NCBI GenBank assembly: GCA_025937895.1
Contig: JAICQL010000047.1
Span: 1 to 42,047, forward strand
Direction: 5' to 3'
Source: Polyangiaceae bacterium
Lineage (GTDB): Bacteria > Myxococcota_A > Polyangia > Polyangiales > Polyangiaceae
DNA length: 42,047 bases
The notes beneath the pieces were generated by a model that saw only the letters and a list, made by a program, of their open reading frames with translations, was not told the origin of the DNA and made no database searches. A program made the position numbers and the translations under genes. Shown piece by piece: positions 17,282 to 27,189 of this stretch (positions within the stretch are counted from its first letter, which is position 1; every line of letters starts with the position of its first letter).

Positions 17282-18634
17282 ATGCGTGTACCGAGCTCGA
17301 TGATGTGTATCCGTCCCGTCACTTCGCTGCTCTCCGGGGCTTGCCTCATGGGCGCAGTGATGACGATCAGCTGCAGCGAGCGAGCGCCCGAGCTGAGCTC
17401 GCCGGCGCAGCGCCACGCGGACCGCATGCTCGATCAGCTGCAGCGGGTCTCGCCCTTGCAGCGCGCAGCAGCGCAGCTGCCGGTCGACCCCATGCCGGCC
17501 GAGCCCACGCCGGCCGCCGTCGAAGCGCCGGCTTCCGTGGCAGTGGCGGAGGTGCCGTCCGCGGACGCGGGCGCTGCGCCGCCGGAGCCGGAGGAGCCGC
17601 CGCCGCCCGCAGCGTCATCGCCGGAAGAGCCATCGCCGGAGCCATCGCTGGCTGCCGACGCGGGCGCGCCGGAGCCCACGCCGCCGGCGGAGCCCCCCGC
17701 GGATGCAGGCGCGAGTGAGCCGCCGCGCGACATCGTGGCGGAGGCAGCGCTGCCCATCCGCGCCCTGGTGGATGGCCAGCTGCTCACGGAGGCGCAGCTC
17801 TGGGAGCGCCTGGCGCAGGCTCCCGTCACTTGTTTCGGGGAGCTGCACAATCGTGTCACCGATCACTATGCGGAGTCGCGCGCGCTGGCGGAGCTGGTGA
17901 GCCGCGCGGGCGAGCGACCCCTGGCCCTGGGCATGGAGATGTTCCAGCGGCCGTTTCAGGCGCCGCTCAGCGCGTACGTGCGGGGAGAGCTGGACGAGGC
18001 CGGGCTGATCACCGCCACCGAATACGTGGAGCGCTGGGGCTACGACTTTGCGTTCTACCGCCCGCTGCTGGAGACGGCGCGCAGCCAGGGCCTGCCCGCC
18101 CTGGCGCTGAACGCGCCGCGCGAGCTGACCCGCAAAATTGGGCGCACCGGTCTCGAGTCGCTGGACGAGCGCGAGCTGGCGCAGCTGCCGGAGCTCGATC
18201 TGGACGACGCCGAGCACCGCGCGTTCATCTTCGGCCTGCTCGGCGCCGTCGATCACGACGTGCAGCTGGCGCTGGAGAACGTGTACGTCGCGCAGACGGT
18301 CTGGGACGAGACGATGGCGGAGACGTCCGCCAGCTGGCTCGCGGGGGCCGGCCCTGGTGCGCAGCTCCTGATCATCGCCGGAGCGGCGCACTGTCACGAG
18401 TCGGCCATTCCGCGGCGTCTCAGCCGGCGGCTCGCGACGCAGGCCGCTGCAGACGGCTTCGAGGTGACGAGCCTCGCCGTGGCACTGGCCTCGGAGCTTG
18501 GCTCGCCCGACTTCACCGGCGAGGGCTACGACGTGCTGGTCGTGCTGGAGGACATCCCGCTACCAGCAGAGCTGCCCCCCGTGGTGTCGCCGCCCGCCGA
18601 GCCGCCGCCCGCCGAGCCGCCGCAAACAGAGTGA
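17282..18634 (+). CDS. ChaN-family lipoprotein (haem-binding uptake type)
   Basis: A 450-residue predicted lipoprotein with a hydrophobic leader ending at TISC and an Ala/Pro/Glu-rich spacer to about residue 150. The globular part has VTCFGELHNRVTDH, GMEMFQRPFQ, YVERWGYDFAFYRPLLETA, LALNAPREL and IIAGAAHCHES. These are the conserved blocks of the ChaN/PF04187 family, in which His and other side chains bind haem cofactors in a cleft. The C-terminus is another Pro/Glu-rich stretch. A role in iron or haem handling at the outer membrane is inferred from the family. The start could also be the second ATG (MMC) or ATG 17348. It converges with yceI, 2 bases away. Confidence 0.85.
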   Translation: MRVPSSMMCIRPVTSLLSGACLMGAVMTISCSERAPELSSPAQRHADRMLDQLQRVSPLQRAAAQLPVDPMPAEPTPAAVEAPASVAVAEVPSADAGAAPPEPEEPPPPAASSPEEPSPEPSLAADAGAPEPTPPAEPPADAGASEPPRDIVAEAALPIRALVDGQLLTEAQLWERLAQAPVTCFGELHNRVTDHYAESRALAELVSRAGERPLALGMEMFQRPFQAPLSAYVRGELDEAGLITATEYVERWGYDFAFYRPLLETARSQGLPALALNAPRELTRKIGRTGLESLDERELAQLPELDLDDAEHRAFIFGLLGAVDHDVQLALENVYVAQTVWDETMAETSASWLAGAGPGAQLLIIAGAAHCHESAIPRRLSRRLATQAAADGFEVTSLAVALASELGSPDFTGEGYDVLVVLEDIPLPAELPPVVSPPAEPPPAEPPQTE

Positions 18635-18636
18635 GC

Positions 18637-19185
18637 TCAGGCAGTCTTGCGGGCTGCAGCCTGCACCGCTTGCACGTCGAGCTCGATGTCGATGCGGTCG
18701 CCCACCAGGAAACCGCCCGCTTCCAGCGCCTGGTTCCAGGTCAGGCCGTAGTCGCTGCGCAGCAGCGAGAGCTTCGCCGCGAAGCCCGCGCGCTGGTTGC
18801 CCCAGGGGTCCCTGGCGTTGCCGCCGCGCTCCACGTCCAGCGTCACCTCGCGCTGGACGCCGTGCAGGGTCAAGTCGCCGGTCACCCGTAGCCGCTCCTC
18901 ATCGACCGCTTCCACGCGCTTGCTCACGAAGCGCAGGGTCGGAAACTGTTGCACGTCCAGGAAGTCGGACGAGCGCAGGTGCTCGTCCCGCTGAGTGTTG
19001 TTCGTGTCGATGCTGCTGGCGTCGATCTCCACCTCCACCCGCGAGCGGCTCACGTCCGCCTCGTCCAGCTGCAGGGTGCCGGTCCACTGGGTGAAGCGGC
19101 CCCGGACCTTGGCCACCACCATGTGGCGAACCGAAAAGCCGATGCTCGAGTGCGCGGTGTCCAGGGTCCAATTGTTGGTATTCAT
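18637..19185 (-). CDS. YceI-family lipid-binding protein
   Basis: A 182-residue protein beginning WTLDTAHSSIGFSVRHMVVAKVRGRF. This and the later VEVEIDASSIDTNN, HLRSSDFLDVQQFPTLRF and GDLTLHGVQREVTLDV are hallmarks of the YceI lipocalin-like fold, which binds polyprenoids or similar amphiphiles. No signal peptide is present, so this is a cytoplasmic YceI, a common variant. ATG 19185 has a good ribosome site (GGAGAAACACA) and is preferred over the upstream frame start. The gene is divergent from a LysR regulator with an operator-like element between them. Confidence 0.93.
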   Translation of the reverse strand: MNTNNWTLDTAHSSIGFSVRHMVVAKVRGRFTQWTGTLQLDEADVSRSRVEVEIDASSIDTNNTQRDEHLRSSDFLDVQQFPTLRFVSKRVEAVDEERLRVTGDLTLHGVQREVTLDVERGGNARDPWGNQRAGFAAKLSLLRSDYGLTWNQALEAGGFLVGDRIDIELDVQAVQAAARKTA

Positions 19186-19256
19186 TGTGTTTCTCCGTTG
19201 TGTTGTTGACTCCTTCAATCTAGCCCAGTTCCACGTATTGGCCAGATTGAGAATTC

Positions 19257-19282
19257 GGGAATGATAATCCCGTCAATGGGAT
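19257..19282. promoter_or_regulatory. Operator-like inverted repeats between yceI-like gene and lysR
   Basis: ATCCC-N6-GGGAT (19267-19282) is a perfect 5-bp inverted repeat, and GGGA at 19257-19260 with TCCC at 19268-19271 makes an overlapping second one. They lie 12 bases before the LysR start codon and about 75 bases upstream of the YceI start. This is the usual place for a LysR regulator to bind, controlling itself and its divergent neighbour. Confidence 0.45.
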
Positions 19283-19293
19283 AATCTTCTCGG

Positions 19294-20205
19294 GTGGATC
19301 TGAACGAGATCTTGGTGTTCGCGAAGGTGGTGCAGGCCGGCAGCTTCGTGCGCGCGGCGCGGGAGCTGGACATGCCCAAGAGCACCGTCAGCCGGAAGGT
19401 GCTGGAGCTGGAGCAGCGCCTGGGAGCGCGGCTGTTGCAGCGCACCACCCGCACCTTGCACCTGACCGATGTCGGTCGTGCCTACTACCAGCACGCCGAG
19501 CGCATCCTGGCGGAGCTGGAGGCCGCCGATGCGGCAGTGAGCCAGCTGCAGGCGGAGCCGCGCGGCTTGCTGCGCGTGGCGTCGCCGCTGAACTTCAGCC
19601 ACATGGGGCCGATCGGCGAGCGCTTTCTGACGCGCTACCCGGAGGTGCGGCTGGAGATCGTGTGCAGCGATCGCCTGGTGGATCTGATCGCCGAGGGCTT
19701 TGACGTGGCAGTGCGCGTGGGCAAGCTGGCAGACTCATCGCTCATCGTGCGGCCGCTGGCGGTGATGCGCAGCGTGCTGGTGGCGAGCCCGGCGCTCCTG
19801 GACGGGGCAGGGCGAGAGCCGCCGAGCGCGCCCGAGCAGCTGCCACGCTGGCCCTGCCTGGCGTTTGGCAGCGCCCCCGAGCGCTCCAGCTGGGAGCTGT
19901 CGAGCCGCACGGGCAAGACCGTTTCGGTACGGCTCGAGGCCCGCTTCGTGGTGAACGACTTCGACGTGCTGACCAGCGCGGCGGTGGCGGGGCTGGGGCT
20001 GGCGCTGCTGCCGGCGGAGCGCTGCGTGGAACACCTGCGGCAGGGCAGCTTGCGGCGCCTGTTGCCCGAGTGGTCGGCGATCGAGCGCCCGCTGTCCGCC
20101 GTGTATCCCAGCGGCAGCCACCTCACCCCCAAGCTCAGCGCGTTCCTCGCGCACCTGTTGGCGTCCTTCTCTCCACCGCCCTGGGAATTGTTGCCCGACG
20201 CCTGA
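19294..20205 (+). CDS. LysR-family transcriptional regulator
   Basis: A 303-residue regulator. The N-terminal winged helix-turn-helix is clear: ILVFAKVVQAGSFVRAAREL, then MPKSTVSRKVLELEQRLGARLLQR and TRTLHLTDVG. The effector domain follows, with RVASPLNFS and DVAVRVGKLADSSLIVRPL. It belongs to the AaeR/DsdC-like group that often regulates a divergent YceI, oxidoreductase or efflux gene; here the YceI-like gene is the likely target. The start is GTG 19294; no in-frame ATG exists upstream of the helix-turn-helix. Confidence 0.93.
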   Translation: MDLNEILVFAKVVQAGSFVRAARELDMPKSTVSRKVLELEQRLGARLLQRTTRTLHLTDVGRAYYQHAERILAELEAADAAVSQLQAEPRGLLRVASPLNFSHMGPIGERFLTRYPEVRLEIVCSDRLVDLIAEGFDVAVRVGKLADSSLIVRPLAVMRSVLVASPALLDGAGREPPSAPEQLPRWPCLAFGSAPERSSWELSSRTGKTVSVRLEARFVVNDFDVLTSAAVAGLGLALLPAERCVEHLRQGSLRRLLPEWSAIERPLSAVYPSGSHLTPKLSAFLAHLLASFSPPPWELLPDA

Positions 20206-20373
20206 AAGCCTGGCGCCGGTGGGGCGCACCTTGCCTGGCTTTCGCGACCCTGTCGCTCGGCACACACCCGCGCGGACACGCGACCGCTGCTTCCTGCGTG
20301 CGCTGCGCGCGGGGTGAGCAGCGCTCTCCATTGCCGCATTTGCTGGGCTGAAGCCGGTGGAACAGACTCATCG

Positions 20374-21486
<1,113 letters not shown>

Positions 21487-21521
21487 CAAGCGGACCGCTG
21501 CCGCGTCGGCTACTGCTACAG

Positions 21522-22289
21522 CTACTGCTTGGGCGGGCGCGAGCTGCGCGGCGTCCACGCCAGCGACTCGATGGCGCTGATCACGGCCACCTGGATGTTC
21601 AGGCGGCGCGCCTCCGAGATGGGCGAGCCGTCTTGCTCCGCCAGGGTGAAGCGATCGGACACGCGCTTGGCCAGGGTGCGCACCTCGGAGCGCTCGACGC
21701 TGACCTTCTGCTGCGAGAGAGCGCGCGCCAGGGTGAGCAAGAGACCCGAGCGATCATCCGTCTCGACCTCCAGCGTGCACAGCGCACCGTCACCATCCTC
21801 GATGAAGCGCACCCGCGTATCGTGGAAGGTGCCCAGCGGCTCCGGCTGGGGCGCGGGCAGCGCCTGGCTGGGATCGAGCTTGCCCGCGAGCAGATCATGC
21901 AGGGTGGCGGAGATGGAGGCCGCGATGTCGGTGGCGGCCGAGGTGTCCAGGGTGCGGCCCTGTTGCACCTGCAACCGGAACAGATCCAGCACCTCGCGCT
22001 CACCGCTCTCCAGCTTGCGCGTGTACGCCTCGGCGTGCACGATGTCGAAGCCCTGCAGCCGCAGCGCAGCTGCGATGTTGGAGAACAGCCCGGGCTCATC
22101 CTTGGCGACGACGCAGATGCCCAGGCCATCGCCCTCTACCGGCACCACGCCCACCCGCGCGGGCTGCGAGCCGCGTGCGCGAGAGATGGACGCATGCAGG
22201 CGGATCGCCTCGGCGCCATAGCGATTGCGATAGCTGCCTGGGAGCGACGCGCTGAAGTTTTTCAGCCAGATGTCATCGTCGCTGAACAT
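21522..22289 (-). CDS. Two-ACT-domain protein resembling the GlnD C-terminus
   Basis: A protein of about 255 residues. LPGSYRNRYGAEAIRLHASIS at the start matches the linker that precedes the ACT domains of the PII uridylyltransferase GlnD. Two ACT domains follow: GICVVAKDEPGLFSNIAAALRLQGFDIVHAEAYT and, at about 155-225, CTLEVETDDRSGLLLTLARALSQQKVSVERSEV. The nucleotidyltransferase and HD domains of GlnD are absent. It is probably a stand-alone amino-acid sensor, with glutamine as the obvious candidate ligand. ATG 22289 has GGTGGGG upstream; ATG 22301 is an alternative. The same-strand kinase gene lies upstream with a gap of about 180 bases. Confidence 0.8.
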   Translation of the reverse strand: MFSDDDIWLKNFSASLPGSYRNRYGAEAIRLHASISRARGSQPARVGVVPVEGDGLGICVVAKDEPGLFSNIAAALRLQGFDIVHAEAYTRKLESGEREVLDLFRLQVQQGRTLDTSAATDIAASISATLHDLLAGKLDPSQALPAPQPEPLGTFHDTRVRFIEDGDGALCTLEVETDDRSGLLLTLARALSQQKVSVERSEVRTLAKRVSDRFTLAEQDGSPISEARRLNIQVAVISAIESLAWTPRSSRPPKQ

Positions 22290-22482
22290 CGGCCCCACCA
22301 TAGCCCGCAATCGTGGCTCATGGTTCTCAAAAGCGTTTCTTGCTCGTGTCGAAGAGTGGGCCATTAACGGGCTCCTGCGCGAGCTACTGCTCGTGCTGCT
22401 GGCGTGATCTGCGCCTTCGCTGGCGATTTTTTCATGACGCTCGCCGCGCTGCGGAGAGCTGTACCGTACGTTCGACGCACGG

Positions 22483-24066
22483 CTACGGTCTCTGGGCCGG
22501 CGTTGTGGTGGTAGAGGTGGGAGGAGCTGCGCTCGGGCGCGGATAACCTCTGGGCATGGGCATGGGTGGTGGCGGGCCCGGATCGTTCATCACCTGCAGC
22601 AACCAGACGCCGCCCAGCCCAGCGCCGAGCAGCAAGCTGCACAGCGTGAGCCACAGCCAGAGCGAACCGCGGCGCTTGCGGGGCGGATCGCTGGTGGGCA
22701 CCGTGGTCGGCAGCTTGCGTGGCTCTGCGCGCGGCATCTCCGCCGTGGGTGGCAGCGGCGCACGCTGTGCGGGGGCTGCCGGTGATGCTGCAGGCGCCGG
22801 GGCTGGTGCCACAGCCGCGGCAGGTGGGGGCGCTGCCTGCACGTTCGCTGCGGGTGCAGCAGGGGCAGGGCTCGGCGGCACGGCAGGGCTTGCCGGGCCG
22901 GCGGCAGGCGGGCTGCCCGCGGCGACAGCATTTTTTGCGGCGGGCGCCGCAGCAGCCGTCACTCCCGGCCGTGGCGGGGCGGGCACGGCCAGGCCGCGAA
23001 ACTGGCTCATCTCGCCCGTCATCGGCCCCGCCGCGGGCGCAGCGATGCCGGGTGACGTCCCCGCGGACCGCGCCGGCAAGGGCGCAGCAGAAGAGGCCAC
23101 GGACGAGACGGCGGGCACCTTCTGCGTGCCACCCTGCGCGACGCTGGCCGGCGGCGGTGTCTCATCGCTCGGCGCGATGCTCGCCAGCCGCCCCGCGGCG
23201 CTCAGCGCACCGGCAAACGCTGACAGCTCGCGGCGCATCCACAGCGCACTCTCCGGGCGCTGCGCCGCGTCCGGCTTCATCGCGCGCTCGATCAGGTTCA
23301 CGAGCCCCTGCGGCAAGCCGGGGCACAGATCGCCGAGCGGCTTCACCTTGCCCGTCATCACCTGCTGGGCCACCACCAGCGGCATGTCGCCCTGTGCGGG
23401 CAACACGCCGCTCAGCATCTCGTACAGGATGACCCCCACCGAATACAGGTCGCTCTGCACGCTGGCCTGATCGGACGAAAACGCCTGCTCGGGCGCCATG
23501 TACTCCGGCGTGCCCATCACCATGCCCGGCCGGGTCAGGCTCTGAAACTCCGCGCTGGCGCGCACCTTGGCGATGCCAAAATCCAGCAGCTTGGCCACCA
23601 CCTCGCCCTGGCCCGCGTGGCCCTGCTGCGCCAGAAAGACATTGCCCGGCTTCAGATCACGATGCACCACGCCCAGCGCGTGTGCAGCCTCCAGCCCCAG
23701 CAGGATCTGCAGCGCGATGTCCACCGCGCGCTCGCGGCTGAGCGCCTTGGCCTCGAGCAGCCGCTGCTCCAGCGAGTGCCCCTCCAGGAGCTCCATCACC
23801 AGGTAGGGCCTGCCGTCGGGCAGCTGATCCACGTCCGTCACCTGGATCACGTGTGGGCTCTTGATCGTGGCCGAGACCCGCGCTTCGCGCCGGAAACGAT
23901 CGGACAGGGTGGGCACGCGCGCCAGCTCGGGCAGCAGCACCTTCACCGCCAGCGCGGTGCCCAGGCCCGTGTGCTGAGCCGCGTACACGGTGGCCATGCC
24001 GCCCGCGCCGATGCGCCGCACGATACGGTACTTACCGTTCAGGATCTGCCCGACCTCGATATTCAT
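22483..24066 (-). CDS. Transmembrane Ser/Thr protein kinase (PknB/Pkn type)
   Basis: A 527-residue Hanks-type kinase. The catalytic domain is at residues 10-275: GAGGMATVY loop, ALAVKVL lysine, HRDLKPGNV catalytic loop, LLDFGIAKV and GTPEYMAPEQ activation segment, so it should be active. An Ala/Pro-rich linker of about 180 residues with PPRKRRG at its end precedes one membrane helix (LWLWLTLCSLLLGAGLGG). About 40 Pro-rich residues follow outside. No extracellular sensor domain is present. ATG 24066 (MNIEVGQILNGKYRI) is the start; the frame upstream is a spurious extension. It is divergent from pyrF. Confidence 0.93.
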   Translation of the reverse strand: MNIEVGQILNGKYRIVRRIGAGGMATVYAAQHTGLGTALAVKVLLPELARVPTLSDRFRREARVSATIKSPHVIQVTDVDQLPDGRPYLVMELLEGHSLEQRLLEAKALSRERAVDIALQILLGLEAAHALGVVHRDLKPGNVFLAQQGHAGQGEVVAKLLDFGIAKVRASAEFQSLTRPGMVMGTPEYMAPEQAFSSDQASVQSDLYSVGVILYEMLSGVLPAQGDMPLVVAQQVMTGKVKPLGDLCPGLPQGLVNLIERAMKPDAAQRPESALWMRRELSAFAGALSAAGRLASIAPSDETPPPASVAQGGTQKVPAVSSVASSAAPLPARSAGTSPGIAAPAAGPMTGEMSQFRGLAVPAPPRPGVTAAAAPAAKNAVAAGSPPAAGPASPAVPPSPAPAAPAANVQAAPPPAAAVAPAPAPAASPAAPAQRAPLPPTAEMPRAEPRKLPTTVPTSDPPRKRRGSLWLWLTLCSLLLGAGLGGVWLLQVMNDPGPPPPMPMPRGYPRPSAAPPTSTTTTPAQRP

Positions 24067-24142
24067 GCCGCTCTCGGTGAAAGCCGGCCCGAGGTTAGCA
24101 CACTTGACGCGCCTGCCAGGCCTCTCTACGAATCGAGCCACT

Positions 24143-25063
24143 TTGAACGGTCATTTTGCAGATCGCTACGTCGAGGCCGCGCGCCAGCTCAAAAGCCCGC
24201 TGTGCGTCGGTCTGGATCCACACCTGGAGCGCATTCCGGCCGAGTTCGGCGTGCGCCTGGACGAGCTCGGCTCGGAGCAGAGCGCCGATGGCGTGCAGGC
24301 CTGCTTCGAGCAGGTCATCGATCTGTGCACGGGCAGAGTGCCCGTGATCAAGCCGCAGATCGCCTTCTTCGAGCAGCTGGGCTGGCGTGGGATGCGCGCG
24401 CTCGAGCGGCTGGTGGCGCGCGCGCGCGCACGTGGGCTGCTGGTCATCCTGGACGCCAAGCGCGGGGATCTGGCCTCCACCGCGCAGGCGTACGCGCACA
24501 GCTACCTGTATCCGCAGAGCCCCTGCCGGGTGGACGCCATCACCCTCAATCCGTACCTCGGCCTCGACAGCTTGCAGCCCTTCGTGGACGCCGCGCGTAG
24601 CCAGGGCACCGGGCTATTCGTGCTGGCGCGCACCAGCAACCCCGGCGCTGCCGACTTTCAGAACCTCGAGGCCGGCGGCGCCCCGCTGTACGAGCGAGTG
24701 GCGCGTGCCCTCGCCGAGACCGCCGAGAGCCTGCGCGGCCAGAGCGGCTGGTCCAGCTTGTGTATCGTTGCAGGTGCAACGTATCCGGCGGAGGCCGCGC
24801 GCCTGCGCTCGGTGCTGCCGCACTCCTTGTTCCTCATTCCCGGCTACGGCGCGCAGGGTGCGCCCGTGAGCGACGCGCTTGCCTCCTTCGTGCCCGGTCC
24901 CCGCGGCATCGAGGGCGGCATGGTCAACTCCTCGCGCGGCGTGCTGTTCGGCAGCGGGCCCAAGGTCGACTCCATCCGCGAGTGGCGCGCCGGGGTCGAG
25001 CAGCGGCTGTCTGCGGCGCTGGGTGAGCTGGCGGATGCGGTCGCGGCGCCGCAGGCAGGTTGA
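24143..25063 (+). CDS. pyrF: Orotidine 5'-phosphate decarboxylase
   Basis: Catalyses OMP to UMP, the last step of UMP synthesis, in the cytoplasm. The 306-residue product has LCVGLDPHLERIP near the N-terminus, VIKPQIAFFEQLG, the catalytic LDAKRGDLAST (Asp-Lys-x-x-Asp) and IPGYGAQGAP for phosphate binding near the end. The size fits the longer type-2 PyrF. The reading frame is open far upstream across the kinase gene, but similarity begins at HFADRYVEAARQLKSPLCVG; TTG 24143 is the best start inside the intergenic space. It is divergent from the kinase gene, with 76 bases between. Confidence 0.93.
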   Translation: MNGHFADRYVEAARQLKSPLCVGLDPHLERIPAEFGVRLDELGSEQSADGVQACFEQVIDLCTGRVPVIKPQIAFFEQLGWRGMRALERLVARARARGLLVILDAKRGDLASTAQAYAHSYLYPQSPCRVDAITLNPYLGLDSLQPFVDAARSQGTGLFVLARTSNPGAADFQNLEAGGAPLYERVARALAETAESLRGQSGWSSLCIVAGATYPAEAARLRSVLPHSLFLIPGYGAQGAPVSDALASFVPGPRGIEGGMVNSSRGVLFGSGPKVDSIREWRAGVEQRLSAALGELADAVAAPQAG

Positions 25064-25407
25064 GTAGAGCGCTTTCCTGCTGATACGCCGGAGCGGAATG
25101 TGGGTCGCGAGACCCCTCTTTGAGGGCGATATTCCAGTTGGGAATGTGGTCGCGAGACCCCCTCTCCAGGGCCACCTTCCACTCTGGAATGTGCTGCAAA
25201 GAGGGGGCCACGCCCTGCGACACATCGATTGAAGAGACGCTTCGCAGAATTGAAGAACCGGCTGCAAGGTCTTGCCCAATGACTCCGCTCCACGCTTGCT
25301 GGCGTCGGAGCAAAGCTTGTACTGGCGCTTGGCTATCGCTAAGCCCACCCTATCTTGACACCACTCGGGGGATGGCGCCCGTCGCGCGCACGCTGGCGCC
25401 CGAGGCA
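25064..25407. other. Intergenic region with direct repeats (344 bp)
   Basis: Between pyrF (plus) and the pyrophosphatase-like gene (minus), whose stops face each other. The left third holds the roughly 45-bp direct repeats described separately. The rest (25214-25407) contains no convincing gene or terminator. Confidence 0.55.
25095..25213. repeat. Direct repeats of about 45 bp with internal inverted repeats
   Basis: Units begin GGAATGTG at 25095, 25141 and 25186 (the third is partial). The first two share GGAATGTGG, TCGCGAGACCCC and a CTCT...AGGGC segment. Each contains GGTC-GCGA-GACC (stem GGTC/GACC), and the unit borders make ATTCC/GGAAT and TTCCA/TGGAA arms. On the minus strand the two full units read as 15-residue peptide repeats (HIPEWKVALERGSRD, then HIPNWNIALKEGSRD) with mostly conservative changes. 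A decayed coding repeat or a structured mobile repeat are both possible. Confidence 0.7.
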
Positions 25408-25848
25408 TCAGCCTCGCTTCAATGCCACCAGGTGGCAAAGAGCCTGGTGAGCATCGAGGAAACGACCGGGGCGAACTCGCTTGCCGGGCATGTGAGCGAA
25501 GACGTGGCTCACGAAGTCGACCAGCGCGGTCTGCACGGCTTGCGTGAGCTGCGAGGGTTCGCCGATCGGTCGAGCGATGAGGTTGTGATCGATGAGCTCG
25601 TCCTCCCACTGCTCCATCAGACCGAGGAGCTCGCATTCGATCAGGGCGCCGGGCGTCAACGGGCGGCGGGTGAGGACGAAGCAGTCGAGGTGGTCGCCAT
25701 CCGCGGCGGGAGCGTCGAGCACGAACCCGTAGGGATACGGATAGGGACGGGAGACGTTGGAGACTCCTCGCAGCGCGCCGCAGCGCTCGTCGAAGTGATG
25801 TTTGAGCGCGACGCCTGCCGGATTTTCGATGAAGACCGTGACGCTCAT
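25408..25848 (-). CDS. Inorganic-pyrophosphatase-like protein (divergent)
   Basis: A 146-residue protein that fits the soluble pyrophosphatase (PF00719) pattern. YPYPYGFVLDAP corresponds to the conserved YP...YGFIP region, and DGDHLDCFVL to the metal-binding DGDPLDVLVL. PGALIECELLGLMEQWEDE corresponds to the PG...V.....LGLL.M.D.GE segment, with NLIARP in place of KIIAVP. The usual N-terminal substrate-binding residues and the C-terminal K-rich helix are shortened, so enzymatic activity on pyrophosphate is uncertain. ATG 25848 is preferred over the longer frame, whose extra residues are Cys/Ala-rich and unlike the family. Confidence 0.7.
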   Translation of the reverse strand: MSVTVFIENPAGVALKHHFDERCGALRGVSNVSRPYPYPYGFVLDAPAADGDHLDCFVLTRRPLTPGALIECELLGLMEQWEDELIDHNLIARPIGEPSQLTQAVQTALVDFVSHVFAHMPGKRVRPGRFLDAHQALCHLVALKRG

Positions 25849-25968
25849 GATCGACGTGTGCGCGGGGCAGCTGTGGCAGCAGGCCACCCCGCGCGCCTGC
25901 GAGCGCGCCACTCGCCAGGCTGAGAGCTCAGCTGCTGGCGAGCGGCGCTTCGGTTCCGCGCGACGTGC

Positions 25969-27189
25969 TCAGTCGTCCAGGTCGAGGGTGATGCGCACCA
26001 CCCTGTCGCCGTCGCCGTTGGGCGGGTTGGGGCAGCCGCCGTTCTCGACGACCACGATGTCGGTGCTGGAGCCGGGCACGGCTTGCAAGCCGTCGGCGCC
26101 GCACAGGGTGGTGACGGCACCGTCGAGGGTCAGGGTGATCTGCTGCGCGGTGGAGGCCGGGTTGCTGCTGTTGGGGTCGACCGCGACGAGGCCGCCGTTG
26201 GCCAGGATCAGCGTGCCGCCGACGATGTCGAGGCCGTTGACGCCGAAGCCGCCGGGGGTGGGCGCGGCCACGGCGGGCCCGCTGAGCCACACGCTGGCGC
26301 TGTTGGCGGTCATCACGCTGGCGGCGGGCACGCGGAAGATGCGCCCGCTGGAGTCGCTGGCGAAGATGTTGCCGGTGCCGTCCACTATCAGATCATTGCA
26401 GAAGGTGGCTGCGCCGCCCGCGGGCGGGGGCGCGCCTGCGTCACTGGCGCCTGCGTCGCCCGCATCAGCACCGGCGTCCACGGCTCCGGGCGCGGAGGTG
26501 GCGCCCGGGTTGGGCATGGCGTGGCGCACGAGCTCGCTGCCGTCTTCCAGAGAGACGCCGACGATCGCGCCGCCGGGCATTGCCGGCAGAGGGTTCGAGT
26601 CGCAGAACCAGAGCACGTCGCGGTTATCATCCACGGTCAGGCCCACCACGCCGCGCTGGGCAACGCCAGCGGGCACGAAGGGCGTGGCCGTGACGGAGTC
26701 CGCCGCCACGCGCACCACCGTGCCCTGCGGCAGGCTGCCCACGAACAGCGTGCCGTCTGCGGCCGCCGCGATGCCCTCGGGATAGAAATCCGTGCCCGGC
26801 AGCTCGATCACCTCGCTGCCCACGGCGCCACCGGTGAGCGGGATGGACACCACATTGAAGGGCAACACCGGCGCGGGCCCGCCGAACAAGCCCCCCAGCT
26901 GGCCGTTGACGACCCACAGGTTGTTGCCGCGCACCGCCGCGGTGGTGGGCGCGCGCAGCTCCGGCGCGGTGGAGAGCACCTGGAGCGTGCCGCGCGGTCC
27001 GCTCACCACGCCGGCGTCGCCGCCGCCGGTGCCACTGCCGCCGTTGCCGCCACCGCCGTTGCCTGCGCTGCCGCCCCCGCCGCCACTGCCACCCACGCCC
27101 GGATTCCCCTCGATGTCATCGTCATCGCAGCCTGCTGCCAGCAGCAGCGCCAGCACGCTGCACGCGGCCAGCGAGGTCGGAGTTTTCAT
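25969..27189 (-). CDS. Beta-propeller lipoprotein of the SMP-30/NHL type
   Basis: A 406-residue predicted lipoprotein. ATG 27189 gives a signal peptide ending in LLAAGC, then Asp-rich and Gly/Ser-rich spacers to about residue 60. The body has propeller strands such as NLWVVNGQLGG, YPEGIAAAADGTLFVGSLPQG, VVGLTVDDNRDVLWFCDSNP, LIVDGTGNIFASDSSGRIFRV and GVNGLDIVGGTLILANGG. This pattern fits SMP-30/gluconolactonase-like or NHL propellers. Metal ligands of true lactonases could not be assigned. It is probably a cell-surface protein of unknown ligand. Confidence 0.8.
   Translation of the reverse strand: MKTPTSLAACSVLALLLAAGCDDDDIEGNPGVGGSGGGGGSAGNGGGGNGGSGTGGGDAGVVSGPRGTLQVLSTAPELRAPTTAAVRGNNLWVVNGQLGGLFGGPAPVLPFNVVSIPLTGGAVGSEVIELPGTDFYPEGIAAAADGTLFVGSLPQGTVVRVAADSVTATPFVPAGVAQRGVVGLTVDDNRDVLWFCDSNPLPAMPGGAIVGVSLEDGSELVRHAMPNPGATSAPGAVDAGADAGDAGASDAGAPPPAGGAATFCNDLIVDGTGNIFASDSSGRIFRVPAASVMTANSASVWLSGPAVAAPTPGGFGVNGLDIVGGTLILANGGLVAVDPNSSNPASTAQQITLTLDGAVTTLCGADGLQAVPGSSTDIVVVENGGCPNPPNGDGDRVVRITLDLDD

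Noticed and set aside
24924..25313. Minus-strand open frame through the 45-bp repeats
   Set aside because: It has a GTG start without a ribosome site and overlaps the end of pyrF in antisense; outside the repeat the sequence looks random. The repeat is reported but not the gene.
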